Shown piece after piece: positions 26,428 through 35,917 of a DNA stretch of 64,000 nucleotides. The notes below the pieces were generated by a model, which did not search any database, was not told where the DNA came from, and was given only the letters and a program-made list of their open reading frames with translations. Source of the stretch: Nitrospira sp. (GTDB taxonomy: Bacteria; Nitrospirota; Nitrospiria; Nitrospirales; Nitrospiraceae); NCBI GenBank assembly GCA_029194675.1, contig JARFXP010000001.1, positions 1 through 64,000 of the forward strand. Reading direction: 5' to 3'. Positions within the stretch are counted from its first letter, which is position 1, and each line of letters begins with the position of its first letter. Made by a program: the position numbers and the translations under genes.

Positions 26428-27336
26428 TCAGTGTGATGCTCGCGTGCGGGCTCGTGCGACGAGAGCCTTGAGCACCGGCAGATCAACGGCACCGGGCACT
26501 AACTCGTTGCCCACGACGAATGCCGGGGTGCCCGTGACGCGTAAATCATTGGCCAGCTCCCGGTTACGTTCAATGATCGTGAGCCATTCAGGTTTATCCA
26601 TGTCCGTTTCCAGTCTCTTGGCATCCAAGCCCACCTCGCTCGCGATCTGAAGCACATGCTCCTTCGATAGATCGCCTTTCGCCGCGAGGAGGGCTTCATG
26701 AAACGCTTGATGCCGGCCTTGTGCCCGGGACGCCAACGCCGCTTTCGCCGCTTGTATCGAGTCATGACCTAAGATGGGAAAGTCCTTGTAGACAATGCGC
26801 ACGCGCGCGTCGTCTTTCTGCAACTGCGTGACGGAGCCGGCGACCCGTTTGCAGAATCCGCAGCGATAGTCGAAGAATTCGATCACCGTGACGTCACCGG
26901 CCGGATCGCCGCTCACCGGCGATGCGGGATCGTGCAGCAATTCGCTCTGATGCGCGACGATCGCCTGTTTCACACTCGTTTGTGCTTTGTCTTGGCGTTT
27001 TGCCTCCAACGCCTGAAGCGTCTGCTCAATCATCTCGGGATGTGACCGAATGTACGACTCGATCACGTGTTCGACCGATTGCCGCCATGTTGGGTCGGGC
27101 GTTGAGGCCGTGGACTGCCCGAAGGCCGGTGAGGAGAGCAAGGCGGCACAAGAGACCACGGCCACCAGGGTCATCTCCACCATAGCCCGAGACGCTGTCA
27201 CGAGCCATCTACGCCTCAGCCTCTTATCGATTCGATCTGGTTGGTCGGTCCACCGACACCCATCACCATTACTCGCATTCAGAGCGCCACCTGAATATAT
27301 CGAGGACCGCAATCCCGATTTGCCTGTGTGCATCAT
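26428..27336 (-). CDS. DsbA-family thiol-disulfide oxidoreductase with helical N-domain
   Basis: 302 residues. A positively charged N-region and hydrophobic signal (about residues 50-74, ending AFGQ) send it to the periplasm. A helical segment (HVIESYIRSHPEMIEQTLQA) precedes a thioredoxin-like domain with the active site FFDYRCGFCKRV and the cis-Pro loop VTGTPAFVVGNELV. This is the BdbD/Com1-like arrangement and implies disulfide formation in exported proteins. The Cys-rich secreted neighbours fit as clients, by inference. ATG 27336 is kept because AAGGAG lies right before it, though it makes the signal n-region unusually long; 27183 is the alternative. Confidence 0.87.
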   Translation of the reverse strand: MMHTGKSGLRSSIYSGGALNASNGDGCRWTDQPDRIDKRLRRRWLVTASRAMVEMTLVAVVSCAALLSSPAFGQSTASTPDPTWRQSVEHVIESYIRSHPEMIEQTLQALEAKRQDKAQTSVKQAIVAHQSELLHDPASPVSGDPAGDVTVIEFFDYRCGFCKRVAGSVTQLQKDDARVRIVYKDFPILGHDSIQAAKAALASRAQGRHQAFHEALLAAKGDLSKEHVLQIASEVGLDAKRLETDMDKPEWLTIIERNRELANDLRVTGTPAFVVGNELVPGAVDLPVLKALVARARTRASH

Positions 27337-27908
27337 GAATCTCCTTACGTGTGTGACAGAGAATATCCCTCTCCCAATGCGGGTGAATGGACGAACCGGT
27401 TCTCACATTCTATTAAGGTGCTCGCAATCCGAACGTCTGTTCTGTTACAGCAAACACACTTGCAGTCTCGCGATCCGAACGCGCGCTACATTGCAGTGAG
27501 ACTGCAACGCATATGCCGGGACAATTACTTAGAAGTGTTCCTTGCTTTGTTCAAACGATACGAATGGATGTGCTGTTTCTGGAAGAGAACTCAGGCGAGA
27601 AGAGTGTATCGAAAAGGATAGCTGACGGTATCAAAACAGATACAACCAGGAGACGAAAGCTATCGGGAATCGTTTTGTTAGACGTTGGCTCCGAGGTGAA
27701 AGAGGGACAGTAAAAAGAGTCCGAAGGCATGTACAGGGTCGGGGTCGAAAAGAGTCGGGGGTCTGTGTGCTACGAACGCAACTATCGCGGTAACGGTAGT
27801 TGCGATACTTTAACCATGATGAGGTATGGGCTCTCGAAATCGGCGTGCAGGCACAGTCTTCGGCCCGTGTTAGCGCATGTCTACAAAGATCACTGTCGAA
27901 GGCCCCAA
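27337..27908. other. Intergenic region with a hairpin, no recognised gene
   Basis: No convincing gene is present. A near-perfect 10-bp hairpin GCAACTATCG / CGGTAGTTGC (about 27778-27803) lies downstream of the minus-strand porin gene. It is not followed by a T-run, so it is not a standard terminator. The promoter of the DsbA-like gene should lie near 27340-27420. Confidence 0.5.
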
Positions 27909-29366
27909 TCAGAAACTGACTCGGACAGACAATGCGCCCGCGTACAGGGTGGTATTGTAGAGTCCATTCACCACGGCACGAGGCCCTGTATTTCCAGAAA
28001 TCGTTCGCGGCTCATAAAAGAACGTCTGGTACGACAAGTCCACGCCGACCAGTCTTGCTTTTACCGATCCTACGCCCAAACTACCACAGGGTATCAGGCC
28101 AAAGAATGATCCATTTCTCCGACAGTGCAACCCAACACCGGTTGAAATGACATGCAGATCGGCCGATGGAACCCCGGGATTGAAATTGAGGTCCGGTACC
28201 TGCGCTTGCTGGTAGGTATAGCCGCCGCGTAGCGCGATTTCCCAGCCAGGCAGCCGATCGATCTTCATCCATCGATACTCCGTCCCGATCAAAATATCGT
28301 AGGTGCCCGTCCAATTTTGTGGTTGCGGAATGACGGTTCCGTTAGCCAGATGGATATCCAGATTTTGGACCGATTTCCAACCCACATAGTCCACGTTCAA
28401 TTCGACTTTCCACTCCCGTGCTGTGTTCCGAACCGGCCATAGCGCGATTCCACCTGTAATCACCTGAGGCAACACCAACGTCGTCGTCGCATCTTGGACC
28501 TTCACACCGTTGACCAACAAGGCCCCGTCCAGGTGGAGCGTCGCTTGGCTTCTGTAGACCACGGCGACGTTCGCCACCGGTTGCCCCTCTCCATTCCGGA
28601 GTGCCGTATACAATGCTCCAATGTTAAATCCAGGAGCCGTGCCTTTTCCGTTAACTTCGAGTTGGCTTCCAGCGGGCGCCAATCCGCCAGGCGAGATCAA
28701 CTGCCGTTCTGCCTGCCCTTCGCCGAAGAAACTCGCAAAGGTATAGATGTCCGCTCCCACACCGATCGAGAGGTTTGGGAGCAGTTGATACGCAAAGGTG
28801 GGCTTGATGTCGAACATGGGCAATGCGGTAAATGTGGTCACGGTTCGGAAGGGACCGTCATCAGGCCATCTCATCACCGAGCCAAAGGGGGTGTTCACCC
28901 CTACCCCTACCGTCAGTTTCTCGAGCAGGGAAACACCAAGGCCTTGGAGATTCGCTGTGATATAGGCATGGCCTGGACCAGGCCATGCGAAGGCGCCATT
29001 ATGGTCCCCCGTGACCGAGATCCCGGTCGGACTTGTAAAGTCGGTAGTCCCTCCAACGAAGGTTAAGCCGGCCATCGTTTGCACTCCCCGAAGCTGCGCC
29101 ATCCCAGCTGGGTTGTAATGAAGAGCCGAAGGATCGTCTGCTTGCGCGGCGAAGGCATTACCCATCCCGGACGCAGCCGATCCCTGTCCATAGACGCGGG
29201 GGACTTGAGCTGATACAGAGGATGAACTGTAAGAGATAAGGACAAGAGTCAGAAACGCGAGCCCCCAATGCACAGGAACCTGCCTGCTATTCCGAGAGGA
29301 ATGCCGTCGCCCACCGCAGCGCAATCTCGAATGGCTCAGAGCCCGCCTCGTATCCGGATCATGCAC
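27909..29366 (-). CDS. OMPP1/FadL-type outer-membrane transport protein
   Basis: A long-chain fatty acid/aromatic hydrocarbon type porin. After an N-terminal basic stretch and a hydrophobic signal (about residues 33-53, ending VSAQ) it reads VYGQGSAASGMGNAFAAQAD and PSALHYNPAGMAQL, the plug-domain signature of the family. The C-terminus ends LYAGALSVRVSF with terminal Phe for barrel assembly. The likely GTG start (29366) overlaps the stop of the upstream histidine kinase by 8 bp, pointing to translational coupling. The long region before the signal suggests that a start nearer 29290 is also possible. The substrate is unknown. Confidence 0.85.
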   Translation of the reverse strand: MHDPDTRRALSHSRLRCGGRRHSSRNSRQVPVHWGLAFLTLVLISYSSSSVSAQVPRVYGQGSAASGMGNAFAAQADDPSALHYNPAGMAQLRGVQTMAGLTFVGGTTDFTSPTGISVTGDHNGAFAWPGPGHAYITANLQGLGVSLLEKLTVGVGVNTPFGSVMRWPDDGPFRTVTTFTALPMFDIKPTFAYQLLPNLSIGVGADIYTFASFFGEGQAERQLISPGGLAPAGSQLEVNGKGTAPGFNIGALYTALRNGEGQPVANVAVVYRSQATLHLDGALLVNGVKVQDATTTLVLPQVITGGIALWPVRNTAREWKVELNVDYVGWKSVQNLDIHLANGTVIPQPQNWTGTYDILIGTEYRWMKIDRLPGWEIALRGGYTYQQAQVPDLNFNPGVPSADLHVISTGVGLHCRRNGSFFGLIPCGSLGVGSVKARLVGVDLSYQTFFYEPRTISGNTGPRAVVNGLYNTTLYAGALSVRVSF

Positions 29367-32217
29367 GTCGGAACCACCGCTCCATGGTTTCCTGAAGCTG
29401 GTCCGCGTCGAATGGCTTGAGCAGGTAGGCCTGGGCTCCCAACCCGATGGCCCTCACGGCGAGTTCCTGGGATCCCGACGCCGTAATCATGATGATAGGA
29501 AGGTATTGATTCGTGAGGCGCACCCGTCGTAGCACCTCCAGGCCGTCGACCTGACCGATTCCAATATCGAGAATCATCCCATCGAACTCCTGTGATTGGA
29601 GAATCGTCAGTGCTTGGCGGCCGTCGAACGCCGCGGATGTCCGGTACCCGCCTGCCTTCAGCCGGTCATGAAGCAGTTGCTGAATGTCGACATCATCATC
29701 CACAACCAAGATGTGTTGGCCTCTGAAATGCGACTCAAGTAACAGTGGCTCCTTCACGGCATGGATCGGAATCGTGAAGGATAGTTCTGCGCCGCCCTCT
29801 GGTCGATTACGAGCCGCCACCTCTCCTCCTTGCAACTCCACCAGCGTTTTCACGATTGAAAGTCCAAGTCCCAACCCTTTGGGAGCCGTGCGCTGGCCTT
29901 GTTGGATGCGGAAGAACGGCTCAAAAATCTTGTCAAGGTATTCCGGAGCAATACCGGGCCCCGAGTCCCGAACCAGAACGGTTGCCCTGCGGTGATTCGG
30001 CAACTCGCAGGCGACCGACACGGTTCCGCCCGGCGGGGTGAACTTGATGGCGTTTTGCACCAGATTGACGACCGTCTGAATCAAACGATCGCGATCCGCC
30101 CATACGATGACTTCGGTGTCGGCACAACGGAATTCCAGTGCGTGTTGTTTTGCTTGAGCCAGCGGCTTCAGTTGCTCGATCACCTCGGCAAGACAAGGTT
30201 CGAGCTCGACATCGGCCGGATGCACTTCCAAGCGCCCGGTCTCGATACGGGTGCGATCGAGAAGATCCTCGATCATACGAACCAGCCGATCAGAGTTTTC
30301 TGACATACGCACAAGATACCGCTGCTGCTTTTCGTTCAACGGTCCGGTCAGTCCATCCAGCAGATTTTGTATGAATCCCTTGATGGAGGTAAGCGGTGTT
30401 CTCAATTCATGGGACACATGAGAGAGGAATTGCGCACGCAACCGGTCGGCCCGCTCAAGGGCTTCGGTGCGCTCTTTTACTTTGGCCTCCAACCCTTGAT
30501 TCCACGCTTCGATCTGCTGGTAGGCTGACGCGTTATCCAAGGCAATAGAGACTTGACTCGCAACCGTCGTCATCAGTTCCAAATCGTCTTCCGTCACGCT
30601 TTGATTGTGCGAGCGATCGACCGTCAACATCCCCCAGATACGGTCTTTGGTCTTGATGGGAACCACGACCAAGGCTTTGGTCCCGCTCAATTCGGCTAAG
30701 CGTTGATTGAGGGGATGAAGGCTGTGCCGTATCGACTCGATATCCTTGACCAACAGGGGGCGTCCTTGAAGGGCCACTGTCCCCTCTGGACTCTCGCGAT
30801 CGGTGATTGGAATCCGACAGGACTGGGCGAACGTTTCAACCTCCCGAGGCGCGCCGATCAGACGGATATGTTGGACGGAATTTTCACAGGGATCAAACAT
30901 GGACACCATGGCGCTGTTGTAGTTGAGCTCGTGCGTCAAGGCTTCCAACACCTGATGCAAGAGAGCATCTCGCTCGAAGGTCGAGCCGAATGAGAGCCCA
31001 GCTCGATGAAGCGCCGTGAGTTGGGCCACTTTCCGGCGCAGCTCCACCCGCATCTGCTCTTGTTCCAAATAGGCTTCGCGCAATTCCTCATGCCTGGATT
31101 CGACGAATGTAATCTGCTCTTGGATCAAGGCCTCGCGTCGCTCGCTCTCACGAAGAAGCCGTCGATTGACCATGATGCCCACAGCGAGGATCGGGCACAA
31201 TCCGACTAACAACACCTCGCCGAGACTCACCGCCGGATTGAGCACACCGACTCCCGCCATGAGAGCAACACCCAACAGCCCTCCCCATAAAAACCATGTA
31301 ACACTCTGCTGCACATGGGGCGAAGGCTCGACACGGGTCTCTGCCGAAGTCTGTGCCTCTTGGGCACTCTCTCCGCCGACGACCGACTCACTGCTCAGTC
31401 GAGTCGGTCGTGTCTGTTCAAGGGGTGATGTCACTCGCCAGAATCGCTTCCGATACCGGCTCTCTTCCTGCCATCGAATCGTCCACTGGCACCATTCATC
31501 ATCATTGCCGATGCAAGAGGTCTCGATCGCTTCCGCCTGGGCGAGACCGTGGATGCGATCAGCCATTGCGACCATGATGCCCTGGGCAGACTGACAGACT
31601 AGGCAAGCACAGCGCCTGCGGTAGGGCCCGAACTGTCGAAGCGTCCGGTCAGTGAACCGCATCCCCACCGCAGCCGTACTGCTCGTGACTTCCACCACGC
31701 GGAACTCGACAGATCCAGACGTAAACTTATTCCCAAAGTAGGGAAACATCGTGTAGATCTGCGACAGGGAAAAGGGACGAGTCAGGGCCAGCATGATGGG
31801 AGACACCTTTTCCGCCCCCGCTTTGAAGGCAAAGCGGGGGTCGCCCGAGATCCGTTCACAGAACTCATACAAATACGAGGTGAATTCGTACGAGTAACTG
31901 TTCCAGGGGTTCCTCAAGAATTCCGGAGTCACGTGATAGACGGGATCCTTGATGCGGTCATTCAAGAGGCGGCACAACTCCTCGCTTGCTTCTTTTCCAG
32001 CAGACGCGCGTCCTTCCGACGTGACCAACTTCTCTAAAAAGACCGTCACCGCTCTGATGCTGACGCCGCTGAGGTCTCGGATTGTTTGACCCTGTTCATC
32101 CAAACCGAACGGGCGAAAGGCCATTGCGCCTTGCTCAAGAATGGTTCGATCTTTTGGTAGGAGTTCGATGTTCGGGACGATCTTGGCTTCGACGATGTCG
32201 ATCGTGCTGCTTGTCAT
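29359..32217 (-). CDS. Hybrid sensor histidine kinase with GAF and receiver domains
   Basis: About 950 residues. The N-terminal ~230 residues form an unnamed sensor-like region with a Cys pair (CACLVCQ). Two transmembrane segments follow (WFLWGGLLGVALMAGVGVL, and a second in VLLVGLCPILAVGIMV). Next come a coiled coil, a GAF domain (TALHRAGLSFGSTF to DNASAYQQI), HisKA with the phospho-His in FLSHVSHELRTPLTSIKGF, HATPase (NLVQNAIKFTPPGG, GLGLGLSIVK) and a C-terminal receiver with DDDVD and LDIGIGQ as acidic pocket and phospho-Asp. ATG 32217 has a weak RBS; a start 32 codons upstream is possible. It is coupled to the FadL-type gene. Confidence 0.88.
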   Translation of the reverse strand: MTSSTIDIVEAKIVPNIELLPKDRTILEQGAMAFRPFGLDEQGQTIRDLSGVSIRAVTVFLEKLVTSEGRASAGKEASEELCRLLNDRIKDPVYHVTPEFLRNPWNSYSYEFTSYLYEFCERISGDPRFAFKAGAEKVSPIMLALTRPFSLSQIYTMFPYFGNKFTSGSVEFRVVEVTSSTAAVGMRFTDRTLRQFGPYRRRCACLVCQSAQGIMVAMADRIHGLAQAEAIETSCIGNDDEWCQWTIRWQEESRYRKRFWRVTSPLEQTRPTRLSSESVVGGESAQEAQTSAETRVEPSPHVQQSVTWFLWGGLLGVALMAGVGVLNPAVSLGEVLLVGLCPILAVGIMVNRRLLRESERREALIQEQITFVESRHEELREAYLEQEQMRVELRRKVAQLTALHRAGLSFGSTFERDALLHQVLEALTHELNYNSAMVSMFDPCENSVQHIRLIGAPREVETFAQSCRIPITDRESPEGTVALQGRPLLVKDIESIRHSLHPLNQRLAELSGTKALVVVPIKTKDRIWGMLTVDRSHNQSVTEDDLELMTTVASQVSIALDNASAYQQIEAWNQGLEAKVKERTEALERADRLRAQFLSHVSHELRTPLTSIKGFIQNLLDGLTGPLNEKQQRYLVRMSENSDRLVRMIEDLLDRTRIETGRLEVHPADVELEPCLAEVIEQLKPLAQAKQHALEFRCADTEVIVWADRDRLIQTVVNLVQNAIKFTPPGGTVSVACELPNHRRATVLVRDSGPGIAPEYLDKIFEPFFRIQQGQRTAPKGLGLGLSIVKTLVELQGGEVAARNRPEGGAELSFTIPIHAVKEPLLLESHFRGQHILVVDDDVDIQQLLHDRLKAGGYRTSAAFDGRQALTILQSQEFDGMILDIGIGQVDGLEVLRRVRLTNQYLPIIMITASGSQELAVRAIGLGAQAYLLKPFDADQLQETMERWFRRA

Positions 32218-32519
32218 GGCGTCATCCCCTAAGACAACAAGTCTATGTGGCGGAGTGGACGGTGGCGCCTCCAGCGCAGTCATTGCAAAGGTCGTAGGAC
32301 GGAACAGGGCCACAGGTCTTGATCACCTGCAGCGTTCACCTGCAGGAATAGCACGTATGGCTGGCGGAGTATATGGCGACTTCGTGAGCTTTGCAATACG
32401 AAGGGTTGCCCCCTTGCATCAGTGGGGGGAAGCCGGTCCAAAGATGGGGGAAATGCCTGAGGAGCTGAACCTCTTGATGCGTAGGAGGTCTACAGCAGAG
32501 CACCGGAAAGTGCACCTCC

Positions 32520-32828
32520 TTATTGTTTAACTGATCGTTTGAGCTTCTTTTCGACGCTGGCAACCTTGCTCTGGAGACGCCCGGAATAGCCCTTTCGGTA
32601 GTCGACTTTGATCGTACAGGAAACGCGGTTGCAATCCTTTTTCATCCGCTCATAGCATTGCTGCACCACGGAGAAGACTTGCTCCCATTCGCCTTCTAAG
32701 ACCGTTCCCATCGGGTTCAATCGATACGCGACTCCGCTCCTATCAATAATATCGAGGGAACGGGCCACATATTTCCCGACACTCTCGCCTTTTCCCAAGG
32801 GCGACATGCTGAATTCCAGTAGAACCAT
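32520..32828 (-). CDS. Thiamine-binding (MTH1187/YkoF-like) protein
   Basis: 102 residues matching the small ferredoxin-like fold family formerly DUF77. Visible blocks are EFSMSPLGKGESVGKYVARS, YRLNPMGTVLEGEWEQVFSV and the ending with TIKVDYRKG. Members bind thiamine or its precursors in the cytosol. It starts 12 bp downstream of the siroheme-synthase N-domain gene and is in its operon. A GGAGGT...ACCTCC inverted repeat just beyond the stop (about 32480-32520) may help termination. Confidence 0.85.
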   Translation of the reverse strand: MVLLEFSMSPLGKGESVGKYVARSLDIIDRSGVAYRLNPMGTVLEGEWEQVFSVVQQCYERMKKDCNRVSCTIKVDYRKGYSGRLQSKVASVEKKLKRSVKQ

Positions 32829-32840
32829 CGATGCTCCTTC

Positions 32841-33500
32841 TTATTTCTCCGTATCAGATTGTTTGTTCGTCAGGGCCTCAGTGCGCCTCTCTGCCCATAC
32901 TTTGGGATATCCTACCTTGCCGAGGAAACGAAACCCGTCCAACGCGTCGCGGAGCAGTGCCCGTCGCTTTTCGGAATCCGGCTCATTCTTCTTGGCCTGC
33001 TCACGCAGATGCCCAAGCCACTCGACGAACTCGATGAATTCTGCATCGAGGATCTGTTCCAGATCCTCTTTCATGAACCCCGAAAGGGCCGGTGCCACTC
33101 CACTTGTGCTGATCGCGACTCGCACATGTCCCACTGCCACGACTGCCGGCATCGTGACGCTGCTTGCCTCCGGGTAGTCTACCGACCAGAGCAGTACGCG
33201 CTTTTCTCGGGCTCTGGCCGACAACATCTGAGCGAAGTCACGATCGCCTCGAATAGTATTGAGAATGAGAATAGCGTGTTCGAGATCCGTTTCCCGAAAC
33301 AGTCGTCCGCGATGGATGATTTTCCCCGAAGCCGCCAGCAGGCGTAGCGGTTCGTTCAGCGTAGGACTGAGCACCGTGACCCGGGCACCGGACTCAAGCA
33401 GGCGTTGAGATTTTTCCGATGCCTCCTCATCGCCACCGATGACCAGAACCGGCCAGCCTCTCACGTCCAAGACCAAGGGAAAACCAGGATTGGCAGCCAT
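32841..33500 (-). CDS. Precorrin-2 dehydrogenase / sirohydrochlorin ferrochelatase (siroheme synthase N-domain)
   Basis: Oxidises precorrin-2 with NAD and may insert iron to give siroheme. The N-terminus reads FPLVLDVRGWPVLVIGGDEE with the Rossmann GGxxxA-like loop, then ARVTVLSPTL, and SGVAPALSGFMKEDLE in the dimerisation part. The methyltransferase half of CysG is absent, as in Met8p/SirC-type stand-alone enzymes. ATG 33500 gives the usual N-terminus; a longer frame to 33587 exists but has no RBS. Siroheme is needed for nitrite and sulfite reductases, which fits a nitrogen-cycle organism (inference). Confidence 0.88.
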   Translation of the reverse strand: MAANPGFPLVLDVRGWPVLVIGGDEEASEKSQRLLESGARVTVLSPTLNEPLRLLAASGKIIHRGRLFRETDLEHAILILNTIRGDRDFAQMLSARAREKRVLLWSVDYPEASSVTMPAVVAVGHVRVAISTSGVAPALSGFMKEDLEQILDAEFIEFVEWLGHLREQAKKNEPDSEKRRALLRDALDGFRFLGKVGYPKVWAERRTEALTNKQSDTEK

Positions 33501-33725
33501 GACGCAACTCCCGTTTCGATCGAATGGCTCAGTATCCGAGAATGGACCTCCGTCATGCAAGAGGGATTTCAGGAATCCACACTCCATTTCCCCTTTTGAT
33601 CAGTCCGTCGCTATAATGCAGCAGGCTTGAAAGGCTGGAATAACTTCGTGCGTGGTCTTGGAAGACTTGCCGGAGAGAGCCCTTTCTGGTCGATTGGCTG
33701 TCGACGATTACTTCAAGGCTGCGCG

Positions 33726-34271
33726 TTACGTATCGGCTGGATCTGCATCGAGCTCCAGATTCCAATAGAGATAATCACGCCAGCTTTCCGGTGTGTTGCG
33801 AATGCCGATGGTAATAGTAATGACGGGGCTCCATCGAGGTTTCATGGGCCGCTTTTTTAACCTCATGCCTGCCTCTTCCGGTGTACGCCCACTCTTCCGA
33901 TTGTTGCATCGCCAGCAGGCAGTCACGATATTTTCCCATGTCTTTTTCCCACCCTTGGCGATGGGCACGACATGATCAAACGTCAGCTCTTCCGTCCGAA
34001 ACCTGTGATTACAGTATTGGCAACAGTACCCGTCTCGCGTAAAAATATTGATGCGGGAAAACTTGACGGCACGATGACTGTCTTTCAGTTTAACCAGTTT
34101 CAGCAGCCGCATCACGGCTGGAAGTTTGATCGATAGGGAAATCCCATGGATCTCCCTGTCGTATACCTCCAAGACTTCGACTTTCCCTTGCCAGAGAAGC
34201 GCGATCGCTTTTTGCCAATGTACGACCCGCAGGGGTTCATAGGTCGCATTGAGCAGGAGGGTCATTTCCAT
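33726..34271 (-). CDS. HNH endonuclease family protein
   Basis: 181 residues. The N-terminal half (LLLNATYEPLRVVHWQKAI) is characteristic of a widespread chromosomal HNH protein. The C-terminal half holds the zinc/HNH module: RDGYCCQYC, then LTFDHVVPIAKGG with the metal-binding His, and ACWRCNNRKSGRTPEEAGM with the second Cys pair and final Asn. It should be a metal-dependent nuclease, but the biological role of this stand-alone subgroup is not established. It is monocistronic, convergent with nothing close. Confidence 0.88.
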   Translation of the reverse strand: MEMTLLLNATYEPLRVVHWQKAIALLWQGKVEVLEVYDREIHGISLSIKLPAVMRLLKLVKLKDSHRAVKFSRINIFTRDGYCCQYCNHRFRTEELTFDHVVPIAKGGKKTWENIVTACWRCNNRKSGRTPEEAGMRLKKRPMKPRWSPVITITIGIRNTPESWRDYLYWNLELDADPADT

Positions 34272-34415
34272 AAAGGAACCTCACCCCAATCGTCCTCCAC
34301 AGCGGCCAGGGACTGTTCAGGACTAGAGGCTGATAGTTCTATGCCATAAGGTGGCGTTGAAATCAAGCAAGCGCCCTTCTGATGCCGCATGGGGCGGACC
34401 GATGAAGAGATGACC

Positions 34416-34748
34416 ATGATGAACGATTTCGTCAAAGTGGCCTTCACACACGAGATTCCACCCGGCACGGGACGAACCGTGGAAGTCGACGGGATTTGTG
34501 TTGCGGTCTTCAACGTGGATGGAAATTTTTATGCGGTCGATAACTCCTGTCCCCACGCGGGCGGTCCACTCGGAGAAGGGAAACTGTGCGAGGCGGTTGT
34601 CGAATGCCCCTGGCACGGCTGGAAATTCAGTGTCATTTCAGGAGAACGAGTCGGCAACCCGAACTTCCAAGTCGCGTGCTGCAAGGTTCAGATCCAAGGC
34701 GATGAAGTTCAGATCGCCATTCCACCGGTTCTCAGAGGACCGGCTTAA
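34416..34748 (+). CDS. Rieske [2Fe-2S] ferredoxin
   Basis: About 110 residues. Both Rieske cluster boxes are present: CPHAGGPLGEG and CPWHGWKFS, separated by LCEAVVE. There is no signal or membrane segment, so it is a soluble electron carrier of the NirD/ferredoxin type. ATG 34416 is chosen because GAAGAG lies six bases upstream; in-frame ATGs at 34389, 34410 and 34419 cannot be excluded. It is divergent from the HNH gene. Confidence 0.9.
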   Translation: MMNDFVKVAFTHEIPPGTGRTVEVDGICVAVFNVDGNFYAVDNSCPHAGGPLGEGKLCEAVVECPWHGWKFSVISGERVGNPNFQVACCKVQIQGDEVQIAIPPVLRGPA

Positions 34749-34780
34749 CGTTGTGATGGAGCATGCGGCGAAGGAGCGGT

Positions 34781-35227
34781 TCACGGGTCACTGTCGGTCC
34801 CTTTCGGCGTCACTCCATCCGCCGGCAAAGAGGCTGCATTGACCTTTTTAAGTTCGAGATGCGCATGCCAGATGAAGTCTCGCTCGAACCATTGACCGCG
34901 CACCCCCTGATCGCGAAGCTGCACACGGATCTCGTAGATATCTCCCTCGACATGCTTGACTCGCCATTCGCCGAGGCGAACCCCCTGCCCGCGATCCTTC
35001 ATGATACGGACATGCTCGTTCATGGCTTGCAGGATCGTCGGGTGTCCAATTGCCGGATGACCCTGCACCAAGGTCAATGCCTCAGCTTCTCGCTTGTCTC
35101 TCGACGGAGTTGTCGACGGGAGCGTGGTCCATGCATAGTAGAGTCCACCCAGCAGCAGGACTGCAGCGACTGCGTAGCGGATGAGGTGGATGCCGGGCGA
35201 TCGAGAGAAGGTACTGCTGTCAGTCAT
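34781..35227 (-). CDS. Membrane-anchored hypothetical protein
   Basis: Not recognised. 148 residues from ATG 35227 with one transmembrane helix near the N-terminus (YAVAAVLLLGGLYYAW) and a soluble domain outside the membrane. The soluble part contains HPTILQAMNEHVRI, VKHVEGDIYEIRVQLRDQG and DFIWHAHLELKKVNAAS. It looks like a small anchored periplasmic domain. A longer frame to 35284 exists. It is convergent with the Rieske gene. Confidence 0.65.
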   Translation of the reverse strand: MTDSSTFSRSPGIHLIRYAVAAVLLLGGLYYAWTTLPSTTPSRDKREAEALTLVQGHPAIGHPTILQAMNEHVRIMKDRGQGVRLGEWRVKHVEGDIYEIRVQLRDQGVRGQWFERDFIWHAHLELKKVNAASLPADGVTPKGTDSDP

Positions 35228-35427
35228 GCCGGGGTGTTGTCGTCGTGTCGGAGACCAAGAGTCGAGGACCCTTGTTGACTGCACGGCATCTTAGGAAAGG
35301 CCTAGACGCCATGTCAATGCAGCGTCGAGAATTGGTCGCGAGATGAGTGCCGCTTGTCTGGTGAAAAGCCGGTGTGTTACAAGTACGAGCAAGCTTCAAG
35401 GCGGTCGGCACAACATGAGTACGGTGC

Positions 35428-35871
35428 ATGAAGTTCTTTTTGTACGGTGATCTCCTCAATCCCTCACAACTCAAGCGGCGAGCCCCCGAACACAGATTTC
35501 TCTATCTCGCGACCCTGTCGGACCATACCGTCAAATTTTGCCGATGGTCGTCACAATGGCGGTGCGGACTCGTCAGTATCGTGCCTTCACCAGGCGAAAG
35601 GACCTGGGGCGGCGTGTTTGAAGTAACGGACGAAGACGTGAACATCATGGATCAGTTTGAGCAGGACGTGCCGCAAGGAGCGTACCGCCACCTCCAAGTC
35701 ACCGTCTCGGCAGCGAGCGGAGAAAAAGAACTCGTCACCACCTACGCAGCAAACCCGATCGGGAAGTTTAAGCCCAAAGACCACTATCTGGACTGGGTGC
35801 TCAAAGGGCTCAAACAGTGGAAGTTTCCGGAGGAAGTGATCCAGGAGTGGGAGTCGTATCGGCCTCGCTAA
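35428..35871 (+). CDS. Gamma-glutamylcyclotransferase-like protein
   Basis: 147 residues of the GGCT/AIG2-like fold. The N-terminal FFLYGDLLNPSQL matches the substrate-loop motif YGxL. The catalytic Glu is probably in MDQFEQDVPQGAYRH, preceded by RTWGGVFEVTDEDVNIM. The family cleaves gamma-glutamyl or related amide bonds to 5-oxoproline, but many bacterial members have no assigned substrate. It is followed within 50 bp by the ferredoxin-like gene on the same strand. Confidence 0.82.
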   Translation: MKFFLYGDLLNPSQLKRRAPEHRFLYLATLSDHTVKFCRWSSQWRCGLVSIVPSPGERTWGGVFEVTDEDVNIMDQFEQDVPQGAYRHLQVTVSAASGEKELVTTYAANPIGKFKPKDHYLDWVLKGLKQWKFPEEVIQEWESYRPR

Positions 35872-35917
35872 CGTGCCGTCGCGACATGTTCCATGTCGAT
35901 TTTCTATTGAGGAGACT

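Noticed and set aside
32330..32520. Possible riboswitch-like hairpins between the kinase and thiamine-binding genes
   Set aside because: A CCCCC/GGGGG hairpin and repeated CACCTGCAG are present, but no consensus of a known class such as c-di-GMP-I or TPP could be recognised.
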